Source of the DNA: Reticulitermes speratus
Lineage: Eukaryota > Arthropoda > Insecta > Blattodea > Rhinotermitidae
Direction of reading: 5' to 3'
Assembly (NCBI GenBank): GCA_021186555.1
Contig: JAJKFL010000007.1
Location: 29,107,177 to 29,171,176 of the forward strand
DNA length: 64,000 bases
Every line of letters begins with the position of its first letter. The stretch's first letter is position 1. A model generated the notes under the pieces. The model had not been told where the DNA came from, searched no databases, and saw nothing but the letters and a program-made list of their open reading frames with translations. Shown here one piece after another: positions 32,517-43,295 of the stretch. Made by a program: the position numbers and the translations under genes.

Positions 32517-32722
32517 ACTAGTAAAAACTATACCAACACATGCACTATTTATTAAAACATTAATAATTTTAAAAATCAAGCCCTACATATGTTTCGGCCA
32601 GCTAACTGGCCATCTTCAGGGGCAACTAGCCAGTTAGCTGGCCGAAACATATGTAGGGCTTGATTTTTAAAATTATTAATGTTTTAACAAATAGTGCATG
32701 TGTTGGTATAGTTTTTACTAGT
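32517..32722. repeat. Near-perfect palindrome, 94-bp arms
   Basis: Arms 32517-32610 and 32629-32722 are inverted copies with one mismatch (tattta against tgttta), around an 18-base loop. The arms hold GTTTCGGCCAGCTAACTGGC and its complement. Such near-identity shows a recent origin or ongoing gene conversion. The minus strand holds a complete hammerhead-like core. Sequence just outside (TGCACGGTGAAAAT..) recurs near 36841-36866 and 39165-39200, so this is one copy of a dispersed family, perhaps the terminal part of a Penelope-like element. Confidence 0.9.
32580..32623 (-). ncRNA. Candidate hammerhead self-cleaving ribozyme
   Basis: Reading the minus strand from 32623: GCCC (stem I, 3' strand), CUGAAGA (core), one extra U, GGCCAG-UUAG-CUGGCC (perfect six-pair stem II), GAAA (core), then CAUAUGU, giving the self-complementary ACAUAUGU as stem III, then A as the cleavage-site base, and GGGC, which pairs with the opening GCCC as stem I. 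All invariant core bases are present. An extra base after A9 is tolerated in some natural hammerheads. A self-complementary stem III implies either a tiny hairpin or cleavage as a dimer. Activity is untested. Confidence 0.55.
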
Positions 32723-33419
32723 GTTAATAAACATGCACGGTGAAAATAATATTAAGTACAATCTTACAAGTCACATTCTGTGGCAACTGGAAATGCAAAG
32801 GAAGCCCACAAAAATGTAACTAAAAAAAAGTAGACTTAATGCACAAAAATTAATTTGAAGGTCATCAGATCTTGCAGGTCAAAACATGTTGCGGGCTACT
32901 GCGAAAAACAGACATAAAAAAATTGTTCTTCTTGACACAGTTGACTTATAATAATTGAGTCATAGTAATATAATCGGATGCATTCATTAAAAATTGTAAA
33001 TAAATTAGCCCACTATTCTCACATTATTTGTAAAAATATATTTGTACTGCAAATTATCATTCAATAATACAGAAGGAAAATAAAAATAATGATAACAATA
33101 AAAATAACAATATATAAGTTACAAAAGTAAAATACAGGAAGGTAACCATCTGACAAGGTTCAAACCCATAACCTTTGCACTAGAAATCACACACCGCAAT
33201 GCCTAGACTAGCAAGGGCTCTAACAGTGGTAGATACAAAATACTGACGTCAATTTTCTATGCAATTTGTGAACATGGTGATGTACTGCATGGTCATTTTG
33301 CCTTAGAGCAGTTCTTTATACAAGCAAATTTCAGAAAGAATCTGTAAGGATGTGATCATGCATGCCCCTTGTCAGCCAACACAAATGCAATTAAAGTATC
33401 AGAAGCCGATTGTGTACAA
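32723..33419. other. No gene; possible tRNA-like head near 33150-33215
   Basis: The minus strand near 33150-33215 has a box B-like GGGTTTGAACC preceded at tRNA-like spacing by CTAGGCATTGCGGT, perhaps another SINE head. Otherwise nothing is recognised. Confidence 0.3.
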
Positions 33420-34345
33420 GGACCGCATGTTCCACCTCCTGCCTTTTCACTTGCACCAACATCCTGATTGACTTGGCACTATACATTCAATCAGCAGAGT
33501 TTGTTTGCATGCTAACAGCATACTATGCGCAATATTTTATGAGGTTTCCAGAAAGGCCATAACTTTCAGTTGTGTCCGGTATTTGGCAAGCAGGTACATT
33601 TGCAATAACAAGGGATAGTAATCATGGTCATCACTTTTCCATTGAAACAAGGTTGTGTCTACAAGCAGTGGGCATAATTAAAGTCGGGAATATACAGCTG
33701 ATCAGCTGATAACACTCACCCTCATCAAACATCAGCAGCATCTGCTAGCCATTCTTCAACAGCAGAGTGCAACCAGTTAATGGTTCAAAGTCAAATGCTG
33801 TGGTGTCCAACAAAGTGCTGGGCACAATGACAGTGGTCCTGCATCAGCCCACGTTTCTGTGGACTCTGGTTCTCTACCCCAAATCCACAATTTCTCCAAA
33901 ATCCATAAATCAACCACCTCTACTGCCCACTGCCAAGCAGTTTGTAAATCCTATCTGTGGCTAGCAATGAGTTATCCTTTACTAATCAAAGTTACTCTTC
34001 ACCCCACTTCCTAAGGTTCTATAAAATGAACATCTTGCATTTTTCTGCAGCCCAGTGCCAGGAGCCTTGTCCATCACTTATTGTTGGCCACCAGCAAGTT
34101 ACTCAACTCATTTGAGTTTACTTTGTCTTCACCCAATTTCTACAGTTTCTCTAATATCCCTGTACTGTACCCCTCTGCTGCCAAGTGCCAGGCAGTGTGT
34201 CCAAAAGCATTTAGGGCTAACAGTAGATCTTTTAATATTTGCAGGTATAATTTCTCTTCCTTCATCCATTCCAAAGCCTCTTTGAGTAACTCAGGATAAG
34301 TCTTTTGAGGCACAGGTGTCAGATGGTACGTGTCATGCTGTTTTT
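33420..34345 (-). pseudogene. Copy C, 3' part: decayed ankyrin units and 3' flank
   Basis: About 33420-33900 matches the region downstream of copy A, including the conserved donor near 33715. From about 33880 to 34310 decayed ankyrin units can be followed by their 'gctgccaagtgccaggcag.gtgtcc' blocks. Frames are broken many times. It is on the same strand as A and B, so C is an older member of the same cluster. The other half lies at 36120-36722, beyond an inserted element. Confidence 0.7.
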
Positions 34346-34674
34346 TGTATCACTAATCAACAACTTCCAACTTCTTTCTGACAACATGGATGAAGTTAGC
34401 TCTCTCTTACTAAATCAGGTGTGCTGACGATGAAAACGGCAAGTAAAATATTGTAGCAAGTACTGATTTTATGTAATGGGGATCTGCGTGAATTCATAAA
34501 AACTGATTGCCATAGGCCTCACACAGAATCAATAAAGGGCTTGAGAGCACAAAGCAGTTACTTCATGCTTGAAAAACAATGAGAACAACATAGAAAATTA
34601 AAAAATTAATACTTTTTAATAATATAATATTCCCTACGAAGAAACCAGAAGTAAACCCCCACCATAGCCAGATC

Positions 34675-35640
34675 TTACCTTCCTTGATATTGTTTCTCCA
34701 TTTTGGCTCTATCTGACGAAAACCGTTCACTCTGTTCATCACTAACAGTTCCTAGGTTCTCCGAAAACAAGCTGAGGTGTGAGGGTAAGAAGTGGATTTT
34801 AATGCCATTTGGCATCCTAACTTCTGCTAGTTTTGTAGCAGACTTTGTATGATTTCGGGGTAATCTTCCTCTTTTTTTTGTTGCCCAGAAAGCCATGAAA
34901 CAATATTTGTACAATTTACACACAGCCAATGCAGTGGAATTCAATTTCCTTTTGAAATTCTCATCAAACATAAATCATCTAATTTGTGGGGGGACTAAGA
35001 TCCCGTGTTTAAGTTTGGCATTACTCAGATATCAAAACTTACTGTGCAAATAGAGGAAACCCTCACCACTTATGTCAAAGGCTTTCACACAATTCTTCAC
35101 AAGCCCCAGCTTTATCTGTAATGGAAGCAGAAGCACCTCTTCGGGATTCACCAAGGCAGCATTCTTAACATTGTGTTTTCCAGGATCTTCTCAGGCTGGC
35201 CAGTCCTCATAATGTAACGTTCTTTATTTGCTTGACTGTCCCACAAGCACAAAAAAACAGCAATACATTGTATATCCCCTCTGAAGTCTGAGTAAATATC
35301 CAATCACCTTAAGATCCCCACATACCTGCCAACAATGCTTCTTGTAGTTGATTGCATTTAGTAACAGTAACATAGTTTCATATGATTACTTCTTAGTCAC
35401 TGAATGCGTGACAGGTATCAATACTCCCATTATGTAATGAAACAGCTTTCAAGCTTAGTTTTGATGCAGCAACTGAAAGTCTCCATCCTTTGGGATGGTG
35501 TGAAAATCCCAGTTCTTCCTTCACACCATTTACATCACTGCAGATGCAAAGGGAATCCTGCATTCTATAAAACCTGGAAAATTTTCCATGCCTCTTCCTC
35601 ACTAGGGATATTCTTATTTCTTCAGCCAGCAAGTTCCACT
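34675..35640 (-). pseudogene. Relic of a widespread arthropod repeat-associated protein
   Basis: In order on the minus strand: a segment with RKRHGKF..FYRMQDSLC and GWRLSVAASKLSLKAVSLHNG (35393-35632), a CLWDSR block near 35230, KLGL...IV near 35110, and a C-terminal segment with HFLPSHLSLFSENLGTVSDEQ and MEKQYQGR (34675-34971). I know this order from a protein found in many copies in arthropod genomes and probably carried by a transposable element; its function is unknown to me. Stops and shifts throughout. It lies between the two halves of copy C. Confidence 0.6.
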
Positions 35641-36119
35641 GCAGCAGTCTACATCCTAGAAGTTCTGGTTGCTGCTTTCAAAGAGTCAAGTTGTAAAGCA
35701 GATTATTTAGCTCACTTCTTGCATGTGCATTGAGAAAGCGGGTTAATACCACACATAACACCCTATCAAGGCCATGTCCAGGGAGGGAATGTTCAGTGTA
35801 ATGTATTTACACTGGGAAATGAGTCAGCAATTTACCACAAACTCTCCCCTCTCATACTACAAGTGAGAGGGCACAAATTTAATAACAAGCAGAATATATC
35901 AGTTTTTACAATTTGATGGACATTTATTAGACAGCTATCCACTTTTTAAAAAAAATGTGACATGATGGAATTTCTTTAATTATGAGCTTGAGAGAGCCTT
36001 CCAATGACATGAACAGAACAGGTGTTTTCATCCATGCTGCCGAACTCTTGATTGAATAGTGTAACAACAGCTTTTCAAATTCTTGCAGCTTTAGTGTAAT
36101 TTTTAGTCAATTTCAACAG

Positions 36120-36722
36120 TTTCTTGATTACCTCAAGATGGGTATTTCTACTGCCAGATGCCAGGCAGTTTGTCTATATTCATCTTCGGCTAGGTTCAGT
36201 TGCGCTTCTTCAAATGAAACACACCATTTCTCTGACGTATCTTTGCAGCCACCTGCACAGCTTCACAACAGGCAGTTTGTCCATACCTAACTGGATTAGC
36301 CACATGTCATCTTTGACATGTAGTTGCACTTGTTGAGCCCAACCCAGAAGTTTATCTGCAGTCTTCTCATGGCCATTCTCTGCAGGCAGTTTTTCCAGAC
36401 TTACTTTTAGCCAGCAACAGGTCATCTTTGAGGTTTAGTTGCACTTCACTCACCCAACAACACAGTGTCTCTAACATCTTTATGTGGCCACTCTTTGCTG
36501 CCAGGTGGGTAACAGGCAGCTTGTCCCACACTGTCTCCTGATGGCACCAGGTTATTTATTGTGTCTGAATGCTCTGCTGTTTTCAGTCTATTGAATAAAA
36601 ATTCAACAATATGGGCACTGCCTTCTTGTGCTGCTTGTTGTAATACTGTTTTATTCTACTCCTGTTAACTGGTTTTGTTTTACATTCCATACATTGTGTA
36701 TTTGTTTTCCACATTGTTTTGG
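36120..36722 (-). pseudogene. Copy C, 5' part: post-NACHT segment and first ankyrin units
   Basis: 36540-36722 aligns with copy B 58735-58905 (blocks 'gtgtctgaatg', 'actgaataaaaattcaa' and 'ttaactggttttgttt'). 36124-36540 holds decayed ankyrin units. Nothing upstream of this point (no NACHT, zincin or OTU) is present, so copy C is truncated on its 5' side. Stop codons and shifts break the frame. Confidence 0.75.
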
Positions 36723-37084
36723 ATAAACCTAGAGCTAGTAACTGTTGTCTGTCCTTCCCCAGTCACTGCACAACACCCCAACAAATACTGTACCTGCTGA
36801 ATGTAATGCAACTGTTAACCTGTTCAACTGATAACCATTATTTAATATTGTTTTCACCGTGCATCTCCTTGGTTTTCTGATAACCATTAATTTAAAATCA
36901 GCATTGGTTGACCAAATGAAGGAGGGTGCGATGCATGTGGCATGTACTACACATGTGAGAAATGCATACAAAACTTTGTTACAAAACGTGAAGATACCAC
37001 TTGGGAGGCATAAAGGCAAAAATAATATTGAAATGGATGTTTATACCATATGGTGTAAGCATGTGGACTGAATGTGTGTGTTTT
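36723..37084. other. No gene; short shared repeat at 36841-36866
   Basis: The block tttaatattgttttcaccgtgca on the plus strand (cited in part) matches the flank of the palindrome at 32722 and a segment near 39165-39200, so it belongs to the same dispersed repeat. Confidence 0.4.
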
Positions 37085-37215
37085 CAGGCTTCTGCCGCAG
37101 TGTAAATGAGATCTTCGGTCTTCTGGGAAGTTACACAGCATAAGGCAGTTAGATACTGACGTTTCAGGAAAACCTAGTGGTCCCGCCTTCAAAGGTCAAG
37201 CAGCCCGAGAAGAAT
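37085..37215 (+). repeat. Dispersed repeat with GAAACGTC motif, copy 2
   Basis: Matches 2400-2530 in order: caggcttctgccgc, gagatcttcggtcttctggg, then a gacgtttcagg block. The minus strand of the distal part resembles a decayed hammerhead core ending GAAACGTC. Confidence 0.5.
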
Positions 37216-37359
37216 GTCAGAAACACTGGATGCACAGTTATATAGGGAATGGTGTGGGCGGTGACTGGTTCTCTGAGAGAGTGACGCTGGCTAATAGGTT
37301 TAGTGGAACGTGGAGGGCTTATAAGAGTCATTTTGGTCATTAGGTTAAGGTTAAAGTTA

Positions 37360-37456
37360 AGGTTAGGCTAGGCTAGGCTAGTTTAGGTTATTTATTTATT
37401 TATTTACTTATTTACTTACTTGTTTGTTTGTATATTTATTTATTTATTTATTTGCA
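37360..37456 (+). repeat. GGTTA/TTTA simple repeats
   Basis: Tandem 'aggct' units followed by a (TTTA)n tract. Confidence 0.75.
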
Positions 37457-38778
37457 GAAAGTAATGTTCTCCAAACAAACATTACATCCAGAATGTCATT
37501 CATAACTGTAAGTGAAAAAAGGCAAAATAAATAGGAAACTCTTACGGGTAGAAGAGCCATGGCTTCAATTTGACCCCTCACCTCCATCAATTATCTCTAT
37601 TTAGGATGAAAATATGAATGTTATTCCAAACCTTAAACTTTGAAATGTGGCTGGCAGTAGGCTGCAATCCTTAGCAAGTTGGCTGAGCACTACCAGCCAG
37701 TTGATACCACGTCTGCAATAGTTTCTTGTTGTTAGCACTTCAAAATCTTGATTCTCACTTGTTTTAAGTAAATGGAGCACTACCAAGAGACTGTCTCAAA
37801 ACCAACACATTTGCCACTTACATTTTCCCTGCAATTCAAAGCACACATATCACTGATATTCATGTCATTAGATTAATTCACTATTATATTCAGTCATATT
37901 GGTCATTAAGTTATGTCAGGTTAGGTTAAGTTATTTATTTTTTTATGTTCAGCTTCCATAAAAGAACAATAATGCGCTGAGTGACTCCTAGTTTCTCATA
38001 AGGGACTTATGTTAGGTCTCTCTATTAGGCAATATAACTGAATGTTTTTGCAATGCTGAACACAAATATTGAACAGTCACAGTAAGTGGCAACAAACTCT
38101 CTCAAACAGTGCTGCCAACATCATGCTCTACCCTTGATATCCTATGACATTTATTCATATAATTGCAATTAAGAGCACTTGCATTTATATGAATAACATT
38201 CTTAATGCACGGATTATGAATAATATTCAGATCCTATGACCTATTCCTCGTCTGTGTGTGATCGTGACGCCTCAATAAAGAAAAGGCCCTGGCCCACTAG
38301 GGGTTGTTGCACCATGGAAGAGAAAAACCCCTACTCCTTACACTCCAACAGACACCTAACACAGTGTCAATGTTACATTCACATGCCACTGATGGAGGCA
38401 CCTTCATCCCTCAAACTGTTGCACAACCCAATTAAACTGTAAATATGAGGTGCAGCTTATCACATCAAAGAGGACGCTCCTAGGTAATGGTGTGAAGATT
38501 CTAAGTGTTATATACCTTTAGTACAGACACTCCTCATGTACTGTCACAACGGACAGGAACGCAAAGCTTAATGCTACCTTCTCAGTTCAAATTTAGCTAA
38601 ACTGTTGTAGAACTCTGGTGGTCATCATGTGATACAATTTTGCCCACAAAAGTGCCTTTCTCTGCCATCTATGTGCTACTAATGACAACCACTGAGAGCC
38701 GGCTATAGTGCGCAGTAGGCGCCGCAAGACCTTCCTTCCACGGGTCCACTGAACCTTCACCGGGGTGGTTTAAACCTG
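37457..38778. other. No supported gene
   Basis: Only short frames; nothing recognised. Confidence 0.4.
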
Positions 38779-39030
38779 CCAGTCAGAGGACCGGAGATCT
38801 AGGGTATGTCTCTGTTATAGCCTGTGTTCTCCATTTCAACAGAACCAGGCAGTCGAGATGGATGTTGGTTAGAGTTTAGGCTATGTCTCTCTTTAAACCT
38901 GCCAGGCGAGACAGATAAGGGTTAGGGTTTAGTCTATGTCTCTGGTATAGTCTGTGCTCTCCTTTTCAACCGACCCAGCCAGTCCAGACAGATGTTGATT
39001 ACGGTTTAGGCTATATCTCTGTTTATAGTC
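38779..39030 (+). repeat. Decayed tandem repeat
   Basis: The block 'taggctatgtctct' and a following 'tatag.ctgtg.tctcc..ttcaac' recur at about 38802, 38879, 38933 and 39007, at unequal spacing (about 77, 54 and 74 bp). Confidence 0.55.
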
Positions 39031-39240
39031 ATCGCGGCGTCTGCCAGAGGAGGGATACACGCATCACAGTAAAATCATACTATCGCCTTCGTGGATCCAT
39101 GCACTGGAGAGCAGACAAATATGATTCAGGCCACATGGAAACATGTTAAAGTTGTTAATTTAACGTTGTGTTCACCGTGCATCTTAATATTAATATTTAG
39201 TTCTTCAACCAACGAATGCACATATAAATAAAATTTCACT

Positions 39241-39286
39241 ACACCCTACATATGTTTTGCCTTAATTTGGCCATCATCAGGGGCAC
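39241..39286 (-). ncRNA. Second hammerhead-like core, probably inactive
   Basis: Minus strand: GUGCCC (stem I), CUGAUGA (perfect core), extra U, GGCC..GGC (short stem II), AAAA in place of GAAA, the same ACAUAUGU palindrome, A, then GGGUGU, which can pair with GUGCCC using G-U pairs. Loss of G12 should abolish cleavage. Compensation in stem I (GGGC/GCCC at 32580, GGGUG/UGCCC here) supports real RNA pairing in the ancestor. Confidence 0.45.
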
Positions 39287-39396
39287 CTTGTTAAGTAAAC
39301 TTCACTGATCACTGTCCATTTGGCACTGTCACTTAACTATTATTCTGTTAATGTTAATATTTACACTGAAAGTCACAAGTATATAAGGTTTTGCAC

Positions 39397-40250
39397 TTAA
39401 TTTTCTGAATGTCTGTTTCTTTTTTTTATAGCATGTATGTTTCTGCCCAATATATTAACATCATCAGCATAAACTAGAAGCTGATGTGTACCACTTAATT
39501 CCAAGTCCTCCTGGTTTGCCTGAACCCTCCTAATGGCATATTCCAAAGCAAAGTTGAAAAGCAGTGGCGATAAAGCATCTCCTTGTTTCAAACCATTCTT
39601 AATAGGAAATGTGTCAGACAAATGTTTGCCTACCCAGACTCTGCTATAGGTTTCATTTAGACATATTTTTACTAGCCTTACTAGTTTCATGGGGATAACA
39701 AACTCAATGAGAATATTATACAAGACCACCCTCCTAACTGAATCATAGGCTTTCTTGAAGTCTATAAATAGCTGATGCACAGCCTCATTGTATTCCCATT
39801 TTTTTCTCAAGTATTTGACAAATGCAGAATATATGATCAGTAGTCGAACTGTTACGTCTAAATCCACACTGATGCTCCCCAATAATTTCCTCTGCATATG
39901 GAGTTAACCTTGACAAAAGTATGTTGGATAGAATTTTGTATATGGCTGACAAAAGTGATATGCCTTGATAATTACTGCAATCTGTTTTATCGCCCTTCTT
40001 ATAAATAGGTACGATTGACTCCTTCCACTGCTCAGGCAATTCGTCTTTAATTCAAATAGAATTAATAAGTTTATGGATCTCAGAACGAATGAGTTCTGCT
40101 GGAATTTGATCAATACCTGGTGATTTGTACCTTTTTAGCATTTCAATAGCCATCTCAACCTCACAGGCACTGGTGGCTCTGCTGCATATATTTCAGTCTA
40201 ACATCCTTAGTCCCATGTACATTCAATAGCTAAAAGAAATGATTCCTCCA
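39397..40250 (-). pseudogene. RTE-like reverse transcriptase fragment
   Basis: Order on the minus strand: [53 protein letters not shown] (39785-40039), then [12 protein letters not shown] with the first catalytic Asp, [14 protein letters not shown] and [10 protein letters not shown] with the catalytic pair (39397-39897). The upstream part (40040-40250) continues with many stops. One frameshift joins the two frames. The thumb, C-terminus and endonuclease are absent. Same family as 46762-47586, which is the complementary 3' end. Confidence 0.85.
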
Positions 40251-40532
40251 CCTAGCCACAATACTGTGGGAGCCTACAATTAGATCACCCTTCTCGTCCT
40301 TTACTACATTAGTTCTTGGCTGGTAACACTTCTTAAGTCTTTGATGCCCCTATACACCAGTACCTTCATCTAAATTGATTTTCCTTCCCTGGTGTACCTA
40401 CACTGCAGTAGAGCCAAAAACTGTACACACATAAGCAATTATAAGTGAACAAAAAATGCATATAAATTTTAACACAGAATACTTCAGACTGTTGAAATAA
40501 AGGTAAAACATTTACGGTTGCACCCTCTATTA

Positions 40533-40805
40533 AACTAGCTCAGTCAGTATAGCGACTCGCTACGAGCTGGACGGTCCGGGTATCGAATCCCGGTGGGGGC
40601 AAGATTTTCAGCACCGATCCAGACCGGCCCTGGGGCCCACCCAGCCTCCTGTACAATGGGTACCGGGTCATTCCCGTAAAGCGGCCGGGGCGTGGCGTTG
40701 ACCACCCACCCCCCTCTAGCGCCGAGGTTAAAGAAAGAGTAGAGCTATACCACTACTCCCCCTCTGGGCCTATATGGCCTGTTCTAGGGTGAATATTACC
40801 TTTAA
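40533..40805 (+). repeat. tRNA-derived SINE, family 1, copy 4
   Basis: Perfect target duplication CCTCTATTA at 40524-40532 and 40806-40814. It has the best-preserved head: CTAGCTCAGTCAGTATAGCG as box A region and GGTATCGAATCCCGG as box B, so Pol III initiation is plausible. Confidence 0.85.
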
Positions 40806-40814
40806 CCTCTATTA

Positions 40815-41209
40815 CACCCTTGATACTTACTGCCATAACCCACACCTCTACCAACCACGTTGCGCAACGTTGTGTACTGCACGTATGGATCAATCCTAAT
40901 CCGTGAAAACGCGCCAAACTGTACTGCCTGCCTACCATTGATGCGACACTATTGGGACCAAAGTCTTGCGTATAAGTTGCATCACTTGCACATATGACGT
41001 AGAAATTGGGTGTGTTGACAACAGATTAATACCTCTTGAAGGTGGTGACCGTAGATTTCTTCTTTGCGTGGTGAAGAGCCCCGCGGCAGATGCTGCGGAC
41101 GCGGACGCACCGCAGCCTTAAGGCTTTTTGTGGAACCCTGTGATAAAGATGAGCAGTTTTTTTTACCAAGTTTACCTAATAATGGAGCACCAGTGGAATG
41201 AAATTTACA
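40815..41209. other. No supported gene
   Basis: Locally G+C-richer, nothing recognised. Confidence 0.35.
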
Positions 41210-41698
41210 GCCTAGTTACGTGCCATCTCACACTGATCCGCACCGGACGCAACCGTGTGCGTCAATTCCGTCTCGGATTCTGGGAGGGGAATCTTTTTCC
41301 GTCAGGCCAGCGCGTCCGGCTGACTCAGCGGTGAAGTTGAAGTTATCGTATTGCATGGCGTGACACGGTGGGGAAAATGCTCATGTTGTTAGCCAATCAA
41401 CGGCCTGCACTGAAATGAATTGCGTCAGCCCGTAGGCGGAAATGCGATGCAGTGTTCTTACTCAGTAAAAATATTGCGACTCGTCTGATGCGTCCGTTCC
41501 TTCCACTGCGCTCTAGTGTGCGCGTACCCTTAGAATGGCAACTGAGAAAAGTTCGAGAAGGAAAAATATTTACTTGAACACAAGCCTACTTTTTACGATA
41601 TACGTGTTTAGCTGAAGTGCTTGTATCATTTTATGTCCATAAAATATTTATAGCATAATAGATTCACATTGTTATAACAAACTAATGTTAAAACTCAC

Positions 41699-41831
41699 CT
41701 GGTTGTTTCATTAACTGTCCAATTTCTTCCCAGATGTTTTCCCGTCGTTGGACGTTACTATAGTTATGATTTTTTAAATTGTATAGTTCTTCGTACTGTT
41801 GCACGAACAAAATTAATTTTCCTTCGTCCAT
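41699..41831 (-). CDS. First exon of a MADF-domain protein
   Basis: ATG at 41829-41831; the frame runs to CAACCAG|GTGAGT, a consensus splice donor (exon end 41699). The peptide MDEGKLILFVQQYEELYNLK..., with a following ENIWEEIGQLM, is a MADF (Myb/SANT-like) DNA-binding N-terminal half. PIF/Harbinger elements carry such a second protein beside the transposase. No matching second exon is visible inside this element, so it is probably a remnant. Confidence 0.7.
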
Positions 41832-42029
41832 TGCCACGTGTCCCTCACAGTCAATCAAGACCACAACCCAGTCTCAACAAGGCAGATTGCATCATTTTCC
41901 CCACCGTGTCACGCCATGCAATACGATACGATAACTTCACCGCTGAGTCAGCCGGACGCGCCGGCCTGACGGAAAAAGATTCCCCTCCCAGAATCCGAGG
42001 CGGAATTGCCGCACTCCGTTTCTTTTAAA

Positions 42030-42680
42030 ACATTATTCCTTTATTTCCTTGTAAATACACATTTCTATACACACATGTTTGGAGGATTAAACAAGTGTTC
42101 CATTTACCAACTGCTTATGTGGGCTAGGTATCGGAACTTCCTTCCTAACCTATATGTACAATGTTAGAAAAATACATACTATTTGTTATTGTAGTGAAAA
42201 ATTTTATAGAAAACACTACCTTCTGAATGTATCTAGTTATAGTAAGGCATGTTTGGGCCTTTTATGTATGTAGCGTTTGTACATTTTTTGTAGGTCTGAC
42301 TTCTCGTAGTGGCCGATTTTTGCCACGAGTGGGTTTGTGTGTTCAGTACATTGGGTATAAAACCGAGCGGAGAGATGAAGTAGGTATTCTTGTAGCCTTT
42401 CGATGTCTATATTGCAGTGGAGATCTTTGATGGGTGTTCTTCTAGGAGCATTTAAGATCACTCTCAAACATTTGTTTTGTAGGATTTGTAGTTGTTTGTA
42501 TGTAGAATCACTGACGGAGCACCAGACTGGGACTGCGTAGGATATTATGGACCGGATTGAGGTTTTATAGAGAAGGATTTTAGTTGAAGTTGTTAAAGTT
42601 TATTCCTTACTGAGAAGAGGGAATAGCTTGATGAGTGCAGCGATTGCTTTTCCAATCTGTCCTTTAATGTGTGGTGAGTA
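42030..42680 (-). pseudogene. C-terminal fragment of a jockey-like retrotransposon
   Basis: The minus strand encodes a TSIRSIISYAVPVW-type segment (about 42590-42520), then LRVILNAPRRTP and HTNPLVAKIG (42237-42467), the usual end of jockey-type RT polyproteins. The 3' end has AATAAA and an A-rich tail bordering 42020. It sits within the right arm of the inverted-repeat element. Confidence 0.75.
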
Positions 42681-42974
42681 ATTTAGGGACCGTGCGTCCG
42701 GTGCGGATCAGTGTGCGATGGCACGTAACTAGTAAAGGGAAGAATATCTTATCTCCGTCCGTTCCGTCCGCTGCGCTCCAGTGTGCGCGTACCTTAAAAG
42801 GCCGTGGTCAGAGTGGCGCCGACATCGGCCGATGACCGACGTCGGCCGAACTCGCCCGATCTTTTCAAACCAGCTGGAAAGCACGTGCTTGGTCTCAATA
42901 CAACCGACCTTGTCGGACGGAGATCGGTCGAATTCAATTCAGTTTGTTTTTTTCGGCCGATTATGACATAAATC

Positions 42975-43110
42975 ATGATGGACTGCGAAACATTATTTAG
43001 TTTGGTTCAGGAAAGGAGAAGTTTATGGGATGTACAAGATAAACAGTACCACAACAGAGATGTTGCCCGGAGGCTGTGGGCTGAAATAGCAACATTATTG
43101 GAAACTACAA
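42975..43110 (+). CDS. MADF/BESS accessory protein, exon 1
   Basis: ATG ATG at 42975; frame open to CAA|GTAAGT (donor at 43111). The peptide begins MMDCETLFSLVQERRSLWDV, with a later RRLWAEIATLLETT: MADF helices 1 and 2 with the conserved Trp residues. Exon 2 starts at 44224. In active elements this protein binds the terminal repeats and helps import the transposase. Confidence 0.8.
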
Positions 43111-43295
43111 GTAAGTAAATACAATACAACCGTTTGACACATTTTAATATATACACAATAGTAGAATGTTTATTTTTCAAACATCATGCAGTAGGTACAT
43201 TATTTATGCCAAGAAAATATTGTTTAAATGCATCGCGTATTTCATAAGCTCTCCGTGATGACCGATTGAAACGTCTTGTAAAGTTGGTCCGGTCA

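Larger units (their letters stand above)
41210..42795. mobile_element. Long-inverted-repeat element related to PIF/Harbinger, with nested jockey fragment
   Basis: Left arm from about 41210 to 41385 and right arm 41890-42010 continued at 42690-42735 are inverted copies (CTAGTTACGTGCCAT, GATCCGCACCGGACGC, GTCAGGCC..CGCGTCCGGCTG). The right arm is split by a jockey-like insertion at about 42020-42690. The interior has a MADF exon (41699-41831) but no transposase, so this is a non-autonomous derivative. Direct repeats of a CCGTTCC..CACTGCGCTC.AGTGTGCGCGTACC block occur near 41490 and 42755. Outer boundaries are approximate. Confidence 0.55.

Noticed and set aside
32629-32722. A second hammerhead on the plus strand in the right arm of the palindrome
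   Set aside because: The right arm has the stem II, GAAA and stem III parts, but upstream the loop reads catcttcag rather than CTGANGA, so the core is incomplete on that strand.
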